Positions 42,493 through 51,599 of a stretch of 64,000 nucleotides of DNA are shown here, piece after piece. The stretch is from positions 1 to 64,000 of the forward strand of contig JAGNEZ010000011.1 in NCBI GenBank assembly GCA_018003015.1. Reading direction: 5' to 3'. Each line of letters begins with the position of its first letter. Positions within the stretch are counted from its first letter, which is position 1. A program made the position numbers and the translations under genes. Below the pieces are notes generated by a model. The model ran no database searches. It was not told where the DNA came from and was given only the letters and a program-made list of their open reading frames with translations. The DNA is from Phycisphaerae bacterium. GTDB taxonomy: Bacteria; Planctomycetota; Phycisphaerae; UBA1845; PWPN01.

Positions 42493-43929
42493 ATGTCAGA
42501 ATCGAATACCGACCGGCTTGCCCGCTTGCGTGCCATCCTGCGGCAACACCGGCAGGACCACCTGCTCGCCCACTGGGAAACCCTCAGCGACGACCAGCGG
42601 ACCACCCTGCTCGACGACATTGAGCAGATCAACTTCCGGGCCCTCGACGAGCTGATCGAGACCCAGGTCCGGCAAGGTCACCCGTTTCCGATCCCGAGGG
42701 ATATCCAGCCGGCCCCCTTCTATCCCTATGAGCCGGGGATCGATCGGGTGGCCAAGTATGCCGACGCGGTCAAGAAGGGCATTGGCCTGATTCGCAAGAA
42801 CAAGGTCGCGGCCTTCACCGTGGCCGGCGGACAGGGGACCCGCCTGGGTTTCGACGGTCCCAAGGGGGCCTTCAAGATCTCGCCTGTCAAGGACAAGCCC
42901 CTGTTTCAGCTCTTTGCCGAGCACATCCGGGGGACCAATCTCCGCTATGGGGCCGATCTGTCCTGGTACATCATGACCAGTCCCCAGAATGATGCGGCGA
43001 CCCGGGCCTTCTTCGCCGAGAACGGCTACTTCGGTCTCAAGAGCGAACGGGTGCGGTTCTTTCAGCAGGGAGTGATGCCCGCGTTCGCACGCGACGGACG
43101 GATTCTGCTCGACCAGAGGCACCGGATCGCGTTCTCGGCCGATGGGCATGGTGGGTGCCTCCTGGCGATGCGGCGGTCGGGGGCCCTCGCCGAGATGGCC
43201 GCCGCCGGCGTCGAGGCGATCAGCTACATCCAGGTCGACAACCCGCTGGTTCGGCTGATCGACCCGTTGTTCATCGGCTTGCACGCGCTGACGGGTTCGC
43301 AGATGTCCAGCAAGACCATTCCCAAGGTGGATGACCTCGAGCGGGTCGGCAACTTCGTGCTCGGCGACGGGCGGACCATGGTGATCGAGTACTCCGACCT
43401 TCCCGAGAAGCTGGCTCGAGCTCGCGACGACAAGGGCCATCGGCTGTTTGATGCCGGCAGCATCGCCATCCATGCCCTCGACCGGGGATTCGTCGAGCAG
43501 CTCACCACGGACGAAGCTCATTTCGCCTTGCCGTGGCACCGGGCGTTCAAGAAGGTCGCGCATGTCGATGACACCGGCCGGCGGATCGAGCCGCGCGAAC
43601 CGAACGCGATCAAACTGGAGGCGTTCATCTTCGACGCAATTCCACACGCGGCCAAGCCGCTGATTCTCCAGACCTCGCGGGCCGAGGAGTTCAGCCCGGT
43701 CAAGAACGCGACCGGCGTGGACAGCGAGGCAACAGCCAGACGAGACATGAACCGCCGGGCCGCCGCGTGGCTGCACGCCGCCGGTTTCGAGGTTCCTTTC
43801 AGGAACGGCGGCGAGCCCGATGGTCTGTTCGAAATCAGTCCGCTCCTGGCCCTGGACGCCGGCCATCTCCGCGAGGTCCTTACCGAGCCGCCCAGGCTGA
43901 CGCGTGGTGCCGCGAACTACCTTGAGTGA
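42493..43929 (+). CDS. UDP-sugar pyrophosphorylase (UDPGP / UAP1-like)
   Basis: 478 residues. Signature VAGGQGTRLGFDGPKGAFKI near residue 110 binds UTP; GVEAISYIQVDNPLVRLIDP and VGNFVLGDGRTMVIEYSDLP are the family's sugar-phosphate-binding strands, and NAIKLEAFIFDAIPHA is the late motif. Length and motifs fit the eukaryote-like UDP-N-acetylglucosamine/UDP-glucose pyrophosphorylase group (UDPGP family), which makes UDP-sugars for cell wall and exopolysaccharide. Which sugar cannot be told. Confidence 0.92.
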   Translation: MSESNTDRLARLRAILRQHRQDHLLAHWETLSDDQRTTLLDDIEQINFRALDELIETQVRQGHPFPIPRDIQPAPFYPYEPGIDRVAKYADAVKKGIGLIRKNKVAAFTVAGGQGTRLGFDGPKGAFKISPVKDKPLFQLFAEHIRGTNLRYGADLSWYIMTSPQNDAATRAFFAENGYFGLKSERVRFFQQGVMPAFARDGRILLDQRHRIAFSADGHGGCLLAMRRSGALAEMAAAGVEAISYIQVDNPLVRLIDPLFIGLHALTGSQMSSKTIPKVDDLERVGNFVLGDGRTMVIEYSDLPEKLARARDDKGHRLFDAGSIAIHALDRGFVEQLTTDEAHFALPWHRAFKKVAHVDDTGRRIEPREPNAIKLEAFIFDAIPHAAKPLILQTSRAEEFSPVKNATGVDSEATARRDMNRRAAAWLHAAGFEVPFRNGGEPDGLFEISPLLALDAGHLREVLTEPPRLTRGAANYLE

Positions 43930-43984
43930 CGGTTGCCTTCAGCGTGCGGGGTCGTTCCAGCAACTGCCGCCGTCTGGCTCTCAG

Positions 43985-44014
43985 TTGCCATACCCGCCCT
44001 GCTGCGTCTATTCT
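43985..44014 (+). promoter_or_regulatory. promoter 10 nt before the start at 44025
   Basis: TTGCCA (43985-43990), 18 nt, TATTCT (44009-44014); the ATG at 44025 follows 10 nt later, so the mRNA would have a leader of only a few nt. It supports 44025 over the GTG at 43926 as the start of the membrane protein. Confidence 0.4.
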
Positions 44015-44024
44015 GCTTGTCGTC

Positions 44025-44894
44025 ATGGCCGACCAGGCATCACCAAGCAAGACAGGCGGCAGACCGGCGATCAGTCTGGCGGCGCTCTTCCTCCTGCCCG
44101 TCAGTCCGCGGCTCCACGAAGGCGATGACAATTGGGCCCGCGCCGGTCGATGGCTGCCCCTGTGGGGGCTGGTGACCGGGATCCTGTACGTCGGCGTGTT
44201 CGGCATCACGTGGCGCTACTTCGGCGAATACCATGGGATTCGCTGGATTCCGGCCGCCGCAGTGTTGGCCGTCGACCTGGGCTTGCTGGGTTACCGGCTC
44301 CTGTCCGGTTCGGTTCGATTGGTGACCGGGCAGACCGATGAGGATCATCGCTCGCTGGCCCTGACCCTGCCGGCCGTCCTGCCGGTTGTGCTGGTGGCGA
44401 TCCTCAAGTTCGCCCTGCTGGTTTCCCTGCGGCGCGGGCACTGGCAGAGTGCACCGGCCGGAGCTTGGCAGTGGGACAGCATCTTCGGTCACCTGGGCTT
44501 CCTCTACCCCCAACCCATCTATCGTCCGCTTGTGCTCATGCCTCTCTGGGGTCGTTGGGCGATGAGTCTTGCCTTGTCGATCGGCCGGCCCGCGCCGAAC
44601 GCTTCCGGGCGGCTCAAGAACATGGCCAACCGTTCCTCGCTCCCGGTGATCTTCGGTCAATGGCTGCTCTGCGCCCTGCTGACCGTCGTCTACTGCAGCG
44701 GGAGTGGCGAGCACGTCGCTCGAAGCATCATCATTGCCTTGAACCTGCTCATGATCGCGTACTTGGCCAGCTTCGCCCTCTCGCGGAAGGAGAACGGACA
44801 GACCGAGAGCACGGTGACGACTATTGGTCTGGTCGGGGAACTCACCTTTCTGGGCTTGTATGCGAGCCTCTCCAGTGCTATCTACTGGTACTAA
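44025..44894 (+). CDS. polytopic membrane protein, weakly CobS-like
   Basis: 289 residues from the ATG at 44025. The upstream part of the frame (from a GTG at 43926 that overlaps the pyrophosphorylase stop) looks non-coding. It opens ISLAALFLLPVSPRLHEGDD NWAR, then WLPLWGLVTGILYVGVFG, and has about seven transmembrane segments. The motif of Arg/His-Glu-Gly-Asp followed by a WLPLWG segment recalls cobalamin synthase (CobS), but the rest is not convincing. I call it an unknown membrane enzyme. Confidence 0.6.
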   Translation: MADQASPSKTGGRPAISLAALFLLPVSPRLHEGDDNWARAGRWLPLWGLVTGILYVGVFGITWRYFGEYHGIRWIPAAAVLAVDLGLLGYRLLSGSVRLVTGQTDEDHRSLALTLPAVLPVVLVAILKFALLVSLRRGHWQSAPAGAWQWDSIFGHLGFLYPQPIYRPLVLMPLWGRWAMSLALSIGRPAPNASGRLKNMANRSSLPVIFGQWLLCALLTVVYCSGSGEHVARSIIIALNLLMIAYLASFALSRKENGQTESTVTTIGLVGELTFLGLYASLSSAIYWY

Positions 44895-44975
44895 CGAAGG
44901 TTAACGCTGGGACGGAACTCCGTCGCGGATGGTGACTCCTCTTCAGGCTTGGCAGGTTTACTTCCGATAAAGAGG

Positions 44976-44989
44976 CTCCGACGTCGGAG
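44976..44989. other. 14-bp perfect palindrome upstream of the TPR gene
   Basis: CTCCGACGTCGGAG (44976-44989) is a perfect palindrome 49 nt before the start of the TPR gene, in the only non-coding gap on this side. It could be an operator or a small stem; no regulator can be named. Confidence 0.3.
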
Positions 44990-45037
44990 GATGACCGGCG
45001 ATGGCTCGTATCAGGCCCGCGGGGCCAGGGAGGCAGG

Positions 45038-46510
45038 ATGCCACCTTTGGGGTCATGCCACAGGATGACAGCCCGGCCGTGGGGTCGTTATGCCAACGCA
45101 CGTCTGAGCTGCGGTTTCCAATCCAAGGTTGTCCGGAGACGGTCGTGTTGGCTTCGTTTTGCCGAGACGTGGGTGTTCCTCTTCACCGCTGCGGCATCGG
45201 CAGTCGGGACGCACGCACAATCACAAACCCTTGTCCAGGAAGAAGTTGCAGCGAGTCAGCCGGCGGGGGCGGCCTGTGCCCCGGCAGCCCCGGTCCTGAT
45301 CCGATCCCAGACGGTCGATCTGGACTATCGTGCCAACGGCGCCGGGCCGGCGACGGAGGTCGAGCTCTGGTACACGCGCGATCGAGCCCTGACTTGGCAG
45401 CGGTACGGTACGGATCACGATCGGCAGAGTCCTCTTGAGTTCACCGCTCCGGCCGAGGGTCTGTACGGCTTCTTCCTGATCCTCAAGCAAGGTGAGCGGG
45501 CATCTGCGGAGCCCCCGCTGCCCGGTCAGGTTCCCCAACGGTGGGCGTTTGTTGACTACACACCGCCTCTGGTCCAGTGGATTGGCGTGGAGCCGAACGA
45601 TGACTTCGCCAACCGGCGAAGCCTGCAGCTCCGGTGGACCGCCCACGACAACCATCTCGCCAACCGTCCCGTTTCGCTCGATTATCAGTGCTCTGTGGAT
45701 CAGCAATGGCAGGTTATCGAGCGCGATCTGCCCAACAACGGGCGTTATGATTGGACCGTGCCCGCCACCGCGACCGCGCAGATCGCCTTGCGGTTGACGG
45801 TTCGCGATCGGGGGGGGCACGTGGTCGAGAGGCTGCTCGGTCCCATGCCGGTGTCGAAGTGGCAGTCCCTTCCAGGCACGCAGCCCGCAGTCGCGTCGGT
45901 CGGTACCCAGCCTGGTGGTCCGACAAGCCGCCCGGCCCTGCCTGTCGGATTCCTTGACGACAAGAAGCTCGTGACCGGTGCGGGTGTGGGCTCGGTGGAG
46001 AAGCGGCGGGCCGAGGCGCTCTACAAGCAAGGCAGCTGGCACTTGGTTCGTGGGCAGTATGCCCTGGCCACCGAGCGGTTTCGCGAGGCCCTGGAGGCCG
46101 ACCCCGCCATGGTGGTGGCCATGAACGACCTGGCCGGCATTTACTACCTGCAGAAGGACTACGGCAAGGCGATCGAGCTGTACGACGGGGCCTTGAAGGT
46201 CGAGCGGCGTGATCCTCAGGCGCTCCGCGGGGCGGCACTGGCCTATGTGGCCATGCGACAGTATCCTAAGTCGCGGGACATGCTGAGGCAGTTAGTGTCC
46301 GCTAACCGTGGCGACGCCGAGGCGTTGCTGGATTTGGGGGACGTGATGTTCATGATGGGCGATCGCGACGAAGCCCGGCAGCACTGGAATCGGGCGGCCA
46401 CGGCGGATGCCAAGGCGGTTGAGATCATCCGTAAAGCCAAGCAGAGACTGCAGTTGTACGGATCCGCCTCGTCGACGGAGCGGCCGGCGGTGGCCTCGAA
46501 GGAGCGATAG
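45038..46510 (+). CDS. exported TPR-repeat protein
   Basis: 490 residues from the ATG at 45038 (GGGAGGCAGG just upstream; the ATG at 45065 is possible). A hydrophobic segment (WVFLFTAAASAVGTHAQ) near residue 45 acts as a signal or anchor. The N-terminal half is beta-rich (VDLDYRANGAGPATEVELWY; SVDQQWQVIERDLPNNGRYD), like an immunoglobulin-type domain. From about residue 325 come TPR repeats: ALYKQGSWHLVRGQYALATE, MNDLAGIYYLQKDYGKAIEL, LRGAALAYVAMRQYPKSRDM and LLDLGDVMFMMGDRDEARQH. It is probably a scaffold in the envelope. It ends 25 nt before holA, so the two may be cotranscribed. Confidence 0.8.
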   Translation: MPPLGSCHRMTARPWGRYANARLSCGFQSKVVRRRSCWLRFAETWVFLFTAAASAVGTHAQSQTLVQEEVAASQPAGAACAPAAPVLIRSQTVDLDYRANGAGPATEVELWYTRDRALTWQRYGTDHDRQSPLEFTAPAEGLYGFFLILKQGERASAEPPLPGQVPQRWAFVDYTPPLVQWIGVEPNDDFANRRSLQLRWTAHDNHLANRPVSLDYQCSVDQQWQVIERDLPNNGRYDWTVPATATAQIALRLTVRDRGGHVVERLLGPMPVSKWQSLPGTQPAVASVGTQPGGPTSRPALPVGFLDDKKLVTGAGVGSVEKRRAEALYKQGSWHLVRGQYALATERFREALEADPAMVVAMNDLAGIYYLQKDYGKAIELYDGALKVERRDPQALRGAALAYVAMRQYPKSRDMLRQLVSANRGDAEALLDLGDVMFMMGDRDEARQHWNRAATADAKAVEIIRKAKQRLQLYGSASSTERPAVASKER

Positions 46511-46535
46511 ACTTCCAAGGATTGTACCGACGACC

Positions 46536-47546
46536 ATGCCTGTCCGATCATCCAGTCCACCCAAGCCCTCGTGCCCCGTCTGTGCGGTTTGTGGTCCCGA
46601 GCCATTTCTCAAGCGGCAGGCGATCGCGGATCTGGCCAACAGGATTCTCGGCAATGCCGACCGGGCCCTGGCCCTGACCGAGTATGACGGCAGCTGTGCG
46701 TTGTTGGCCGATGTGCTCGACGATCTGAGGACGCTGCCGTTCCTGAGCGACCGGCGACTGGTCGTGGTCCGCGACGCCGATGATTTCATCACCCGTTACC
46801 GGGCCGAGCTGGAGGAATACGCCGCCCAGCCGAGCGCGACGGGTTCGCTTCTGCTCGAGTGCAAGTCTTTGCCAGCAAATACCCGTTTATACAAGCGGAT
46901 TGTGGCCGTCGGCGAGGTCGTGAAGTGCGAGGAGATGAAGGTCTGGCAGGTTCGCCAGTGGTTGCCCGAGCGTTGTCGCGAGATCCACGGCAAGCAACTT
47001 GACCCGCGGGCGGCGGCTCTGCTGCTCGATCAGATTGGTCCGGAGCTTGGGCTGCTGGACAACGAACTCGAGAAACTGGCGGTGTACACTGGCGAGCGCA
47101 AAGTCATCAACCACGTCGATGTCGAGGCCCTCTCCGGTCGTTCGCGGGAGGAGGAGATCTGGGATCTTCTCTCCTCGATCTCCTCGGGCCACCAGGCCCG
47201 GGCCATCACGCTGTGGGAGCAGGTGTGGCAAACGGACAAGGCGGCGCCTCATCGCGCGATTGGCGGGCTGGCCTATGGTGTCCGTCGGCTGCTCAATGCC
47301 AAGCGGGCCCAGGAAGCCGGCGCGTCCATGGAGGATCTGCGCAAGGCCATGATGATCTGGAAGGACGACCAGCGGCTGCGGGCTGAACTGGCTGCATTCA
47401 CCACCGAGCAGATCGAGTTGATGCTCTGTCGTCTTCTGGAGGCCGATGTCGCGGCGAAGAGCGGAGGGGCGAGCGTGCAGTCGTCAATTGAGGCCTTGAT
47501 CGTCGAAATGTGCGGCCGACGAGGCTCACGCCGAGCGACGGGCTAG
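46536..47546 (+). CDS. holA: DNA polymerase III delta subunit
   Basis: 336 residues from the ATG at 46536. The clamp-loader delta subunit opens the sliding clamp. The N-terminal domain begins VCAVCGPEPFLKRQAIADL; the family pattern continues with LRTLPFLSDRRLVVVRDADD, TGSLLLECKSLPANTRLYKR, QVRQWLPERCREIHGKQLDP and LGLLDNELEKLAVYTGERKV. The lid/collar part has WDLLSSISSGHQARAITLWE and AIGGLAYGVRRLLNAKRAQE. Length and domain order are normal for HolA. Confidence 0.92.
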   Translation: MPVRSSSPPKPSCPVCAVCGPEPFLKRQAIADLANRILGNADRALALTEYDGSCALLADVLDDLRTLPFLSDRRLVVVRDADDFITRYRAELEEYAAQPSATGSLLLECKSLPANTRLYKRIVAVGEVVKCEEMKVWQVRQWLPERCREIHGKQLDPRAAALLLDQIGPELGLLDNELEKLAVYTGERKVINHVDVEALSGRSREEEIWDLLSSISSGHQARAITLWEQVWQTDKAAPHRAIGGLAYGVRRLLNAKRAQEAGASMEDLRKAMMIWKDDQRLRAELAAFTTEQIELMLCRLLEADVAAKSGGASVQSSIEALIVEMCGRRGSRRATG

Positions 47547-47647
47547 GCCTCCTTGTGGGATGCGGACGCGGGCAGGATGCCCGCACACTCCACGTACCGG
47601 GCACACGGCCCATGACTCGCGGAATGGAAACCGCGGGAGGTGCGATC

Positions 47648-49063
47648 ATGACGGAACGGACTACTCTCTCTCTGGCAGTCATGTCCTTGGCGAGCCTGCT
47701 GGTTACGGGATGCGCCCTGTTGGGCACCCCGTCCAAGCGAGATGCCACTCCGGAGCCGATCTCCGCGCCCCAGGATGAGCCCTCGCCGAACGAGAAGCGG
47801 CTGTCACCGGCTCGGTATGCCGAGTCCGAGTCGCAAGCAGACGAACAGGATTCCCAGGTGGCCAAGCTCACGGAGAAGATCCAGAAGTTCAGCGCTCGCT
47901 TCCCAGTGACGGATCTGGATCGTTCGTCAGCCGGAGACCTGGAGAATCAACCGTCTGCTCCGTCCGCCGCCGCTTTGCCGGCAACCCGGCCGGCACCGGT
48001 TCATCGAGCGGCGTCGGGCAAGGCCAGGGCTCGCACGGTCACAGCGCCGCCTCCGGATCCGATGGCCGCACCCGATCCTATGGTGGTCGAAGGCACCAAG
48101 CCGGCGATCAGTCCCGCGGCCAGTCCCACGTCGCGGCCGTCCGTCGAGACAGAGGTGGCGTCAGACGCGATAGTTCCCAATCGACCGGCCAGCGCCGAAG
48201 CGACCGCGAGCCCGAAACCCCAGAAGGTCGATGCCCCTCCGCCGACCGCGCTGGCCTCCGGATTACGCGTCGAGATCATGGACATTCGGCCGGGAGCGGT
48301 CTCGCCGCCTGTGTCCGAACACGGCCAGCCCTCGGCCAACCGACCAACGCCCGCTCCGGACAGCGGGATACGGACAGCGGACATTTCCTCCTTGATCACC
48401 CGGCTGGAGGAGATCGTTCGCAAGAGTCCCCAGCACCTCGATGATCAGCTTCGATTGCGCATGCTGTACGTGGCCACGGGGCAGACCGACAAGGCCACCG
48501 CCTTGGTCAAGAATGTGGACCCGATGCAGGGCGAGATTCTGACTGCCCTGTTCAAGGCCGTTGCCGCCACACAGGAAGTCCTGAAGGACCCCACCGCCGG
48601 CGCGGCCTCCGCGTTGGCTGCCGCCAACGAGTTGAATCGGCTCGTGGGCGAACAGTCCCCGATCGTCATCCCCAAGCTCGCCCTGGTGACCCGGGTGGAC
48701 AGCTTCGGCAACTATCAGGCAGTCAACCCGCCCGTGTTTCCTGCCGGGCACCCGGTTCATGTCTATCTCTACGCGGAGGTCGCCAACTTCCGTTCGCAAC
48801 CGAGTGCCGATGGTCGACTTCGCACCCTGCTTGGAGCCAAGATCGAGGTGTTCGACCACCTCGGCAAAATCATCTGGCAGCGCGGCTTCCCGCAAATCGA
48901 GGACCGGGCCTTGAGTCCAAGACGCGACTTCTTTGTGCCCTTGGAGGTCAAGCTTCCGCCGGACACGCCTCCCGGTGGATACGTCGTCAAGGTCACCATC
49001 GAGGACAAGCTTGGTGCCACCACTGACCAGCAGCGGTTGTCTTTCACGATCGGAAGCCCTTGA
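47648..49063 (+). CDS. lipoprotein with a disordered Ala/Pro-rich region
   Basis: 471 residues from the ATG at 47648, chosen for GGGAGGTG 6 nt upstream. The signal peptide ends in the lipobox LLVTGC (Cys22). About 220 residues of Ala/Pro/Ser/Thr-rich low-complexity sequence follow. A helical, TPR-like block (RLEEIVRKSPQHLDDQLRLR, ATGQTDKATALVKNVD) and a C-terminal beta-sandwich (PVFPAGHPVHVYLYAEVANF, GAKIEVFDHLGKIIWQRGFP, GGYVVKVTIEDKLGATTDQQ) follow. The tail looks like an extracytoplasmic binding domain. I do not recognise the family. Confidence 0.7.
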   Translation: MTERTTLSLAVMSLASLLVTGCALLGTPSKRDATPEPISAPQDEPSPNEKRLSPARYAESESQADEQDSQVAKLTEKIQKFSARFPVTDLDRSSAGDLENQPSAPSAAALPATRPAPVHRAASGKARARTVTAPPPDPMAAPDPMVVEGTKPAISPAASPTSRPSVETEVASDAIVPNRPASAEATASPKPQKVDAPPPTALASGLRVEIMDIRPGAVSPPVSEHGQPSANRPTPAPDSGIRTADISSLITRLEEIVRKSPQHLDDQLRLRMLYVATGQTDKATALVKNVDPMQGEILTALFKAVAATQEVLKDPTAGAASALAAANELNRLVGEQSPIVIPKLALVTRVDSFGNYQAVNPPVFPAGHPVHVYLYAEVANFRSQPSADGRLRTLLGAKIEVFDHLGKIIWQRGFPQIEDRALSPRRDFFVPLEVKLPPDTPPGGYVVKVTIEDKLGATTDQQRLSFTIGSP

Positions 49064-49108
49064 CCTGTTCCCGTGCGTCGGCTGGGAGATCGATCGTCGC
49101 GGCAGACC

Positions 49109-49137
49109 ATGACATCCGCTGTCCTGCGGGATAGACT
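49109..49137 (+). promoter_or_regulatory. promoter 10 nt before the MBL-hydrolase start
   Basis: ATGACA (49109-49114), 17 nt, TAGACT (49132-49137), close to the TTGACA/TATAAT consensus; the ATG is at 49148. It implies a leader of only a few nt. Confidence 0.45.
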
Positions 49138-49147
49138 GGTCGGTTGA

Positions 49148-49924
49148 ATGACACCTAAGCGCGTTGTCATGCTGGGTACCGGGACGTCGCACGGCATCCC
49201 CATGATCGCCTGCCATTGCCCGGTCTGCAGTTCGCCCGACCGGCGCGACCGGCGCACCCGTTCGAGTATCCTGGTCGAAGTCGGCGGCCGATCGATCCTC
49301 ATCGACACAACGCCCGAGCTTCGCCTGCAATGTCTGGCGAACAGCGTGCGGCGGGTGGATGCGGTGCTCTACACGCATCATCACGCCGACCACGTGATCG
49401 GTCTTGACGACCTCCGCAGGTTCAATGCCCTGCAGAACGGCTCATTGACCTGCTACGGCAACGAGCACACGCTGAGCGTGCTCCGGCGGATGTTCCCTTA
49501 CGCCTTTCACCACAATCCTGACTATCCGAGCGCAAAGCCGCAACTCGACCAGCAGGTCATTGAAGGGCCGTTCGAGGTGCTTGGCGTGCCGGTGACACCG
49601 GTGCTGCTCCTGCACGGACAGTTGCCCGTCCTCGGCTTTCGGTTCGGCCGGTTCGCCTACTGCACGGACGTGAGCTGTATTCCGAACGACTCGCGGGTGA
49701 TGTTGGATGGTCTCGACGTCCTCGTGCTCGACGGCCTGCGCCGACGTCCCCATCCAACGCACTTCAATCTCGAGCAGGCGATCGAGGCCGCTCGGCTGAT
49801 CGGGGCCAGGCAGACCTGGTTCACCCATATTGCCCACGAACTCATGCACGAGTCGACCAATGCGGATCTGCCGCGGGGCATGGCTCTGGCTCACGACGAG
49901 CAAGTGATTCAGTTCACGGGCTAG
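49148..49924 (+). CDS. metallo-beta-lactamase-fold hydrolase (PhnP-like)
   Basis: 258 residues. It opens VVMLGTGTSHGIPMIACHCP VC with two cysteines, then RTRSSILVEVGGRSILIDTT and the metal motif THHHADHVIGLDDLRRFN (His77, His79, Asp81, His82). Further metal ligands are in FTHIAHELMHEST. This is the PhnP-like branch (phosphoribosyl cyclic phosphodiesterase and relatives) that acts on small cyclic phosphates or nucleotides. No phn genes lie nearby, so the substrate here is undefined. Confidence 0.9.
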   Translation: MTPKRVVMLGTGTSHGIPMIACHCPVCSSPDRRDRRTRSSILVEVGGRSILIDTTPELRLQCLANSVRRVDAVLYTHHHADHVIGLDDLRRFNALQNGSLTCYGNEHTLSVLRRMFPYAFHHNPDYPSAKPQLDQQVIEGPFEVLGVPVTPVLLLHGQLPVLGFRFGRFAYCTDVSCIPNDSRVMLDGLDVLVLDGLRRRPHPTHFNLEQAIEAARLIGARQTWFTHIAHELMHESTNADLPRGMALAHDEQVIQFTG

Positions 49925-49989
49925 CGGGGGACAGTGTTTCCGCCGCGGTCGTGGCCTGGCCTGGGCTCCGCTGACAGTTCGCGGCGGTG

Positions 49990-51432
49990 TCAATCACCCG
50001 TCACCAGCCGAGGGGTGGCCGCGGTTTCTGCCGTGTGGTCACTGTCCTCGTGGTTGTTTCTGGAGAAACCTTCCTGATGACAGGAGCCCACCGAGGGGGA
50101 GCTTCTGGCGTTCATCGTCTCTGGGCGGGACTCCATCGCCTCCCGGCACCTGACATTGCGAAGGCGCAATTCCGATCCCGGGCCATCGCAGAGCGACCAG
50201 CTGAGGGATGCCGGTCCGGCAAGGTCCTTCGAGCCGACGGGAAGCCGGCCAGCAGGCAGCCCATCAATCCACAGGCGCGTCGTCTTGTCACTGACGCGTA
50301 CCTGGGCCACGTGCCAGCCGTCGGGCCACAGCGTCTTGGCCGCCTCGGCCGGCAAGCCGTCGTTGAGGGGCAGGCTGACGACGGGGGTGGTCGTCGCTCG
50401 AGTGCGATGGCCGAGGTGGAGCGATACCCGCCCCTTGACCGGCATGAATTCGAACCGCAGTTCGGAAGGGCTGGCCGAGGTGAAGCCTACCAGGCGTGAT
50501 TCTTCGCTGGTTTCATGGAGCCGGCCCACGAACTCGCCGCTGCCCAGCGACCAGCCGTGACCGGCATTCCTCGGACGGTCACCATCGAATAGCAGGGTGA
50601 AACCTGCTTTGCGCTCACCGAGAGTCAACTGATTGAGTCGTTCCTCGACCAGTCGTCCCGTCCATCGAATCGCATTGTGAGTCACGGTCACGAAATCCTG
50701 GCGGTCGCGGACTACGGGTTCATGGCCGAAGGTGAGCACGAACACTCGTCCTTGGCCGACCTGTCGCGTCCAAGCCACAGGTTCGAAGGATTGCCGGCCG
50801 GGCAATGCCGTCGCGGTACGGATCAGGAGCCGGGCGTCGGGCGTCAGGGCGGCCGCGACACAGCGTGGTTCCGCCACTTCCCAGAAGGTGCCGAGATTGA
50901 AGGTTGCCGGGTGCCTGGGGTCGAGCACAGCCAGCAGAGCCGGTCCGGCCTGACCGGGCGGGCTGGTGGTCGCTCCGATGAGCGCGTGCCAGTCGGGGTC
51001 GTTTCCGAAAGCGGCGGATGAGCCGCCCAGGGCGACGAGGCCAGCCCCGTGGTGCACGGCGCGGGTCAAGACTCGCGGACCGCTGGGCCACGGGGAGGGT
51101 CCTGGTCGGAGGTCGAGGAGTACGGCATTGTAGCCGTCGATCTTATCGGGCTTGAAGTTCTCTGGGTGTGCGGTGACGTCGATGACCATGTCGCCACGGT
51201 CCATCAGCTGGTCGGCCAGTCGGAATGCCGAGGTGTTCAGGAGTTGCGTCCGGGCGGGCGTCTTGAGGTGGCGCCATTCCTGCCAAGGCCAGGGTTCCGG
51301 GCGGGCCCTCTCGCGAGCGCTGTCGGTCACCATGAGTACGCGGAAACGGGGTGGCGGCGGGGGCGCACAGCCCGTGGCCGCCAAGAGCATGGCCAAGGTG
51401 ACGAGAGACACTGGATAGCAGTGAAGATGCAT
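49990..51432 (-). CDS. lipoprotein with a ThuA-like domain and a C-terminal sandwich
   Basis: 480 residues from the ATG at 51432; the frame up to 51531 precedes the signal. A lipoprotein signal ends in LLAATGCAP (Cys22). The first 270 residues resemble ThuA-like glutamine-amidotransferase folds: RFRVLMVTDSARERARP, MVIDVTAHPENFKPDKIDGY, HHGAGLVALGGSSAAFGNDP and GQGRVFVLTFGHEPVVRDRQ-DFVTV. The C-terminal region (GFTLLFDGDRPRNAGHGWSL, DGWHVAQVRVSDKTTRLWID GLPAG) looks like a DUF1080/LamG-type sandwich of the 3-keto-disaccharide hydrolase group. It is likely an envelope carbohydrate-active protein. Confidence 0.8.
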   Translation of the reverse strand: MHLHCYPVSLVTLAMLLAATGCAPPPPPRFRVLMVTDSARERARPEPWPWQEWRHLKTPARTQLLNTSAFRLADQLMDRGDMVIDVTAHPENFKPDKIDGYNAVLLDLRPGPSPWPSGPRVLTRAVHHGAGLVALGGSSAAFGNDPDWHALIGATTSPPGQAGPALLAVLDPRHPATFNLGTFWEVAEPRCVAAALTPDARLLIRTATALPGRQSFEPVAWTRQVGQGRVFVLTFGHEPVVRDRQDFVTVTHNAIRWTGRLVEERLNQLTLGERKAGFTLLFDGDRPRNAGHGWSLGSGEFVGRLHETSEESRLVGFTSASPSELRFEFMPVKGRVSLHLGHRTRATTTPVVSLPLNDGLPAEAAKTLWPDGWHVAQVRVSDKTTRLWIDGLPAGRLPVGSKDLAGPASLSWSLCDGPGSELRLRNVRCREAMESRPETMNARSSPSVGSCHQEGFSRNNHEDSDHTAETAATPRLVTGD

Positions 51433-51467
51433 GGGGCCTCGACGTCTGACGGGGACTTCCTCCAGCC

Positions 51468-51495
51468 TTGTGGCTTCTGCGAAACTCAATACAAT
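51468..51495 (+). promoter_or_regulatory. promoter for the EF-G-like gene
   Basis: TTGTGG (51468-51473), 16 nt, TACAAT (51490-51495). It lies about 100 nt before the EF-G-like start, within the 5' flank of the divergent lipoprotein gene. Confidence 0.45.
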
Positions 51496-51599
51496 AACGA
51501 GATTCAGCAGTCGACGCGAGGTGGCAGCCACGCCCCGGCGGCGATACCGGCCCCAGAGGCCGTCTTGATCGGATCAGAACGTCAATTGTGGAGGAATGC

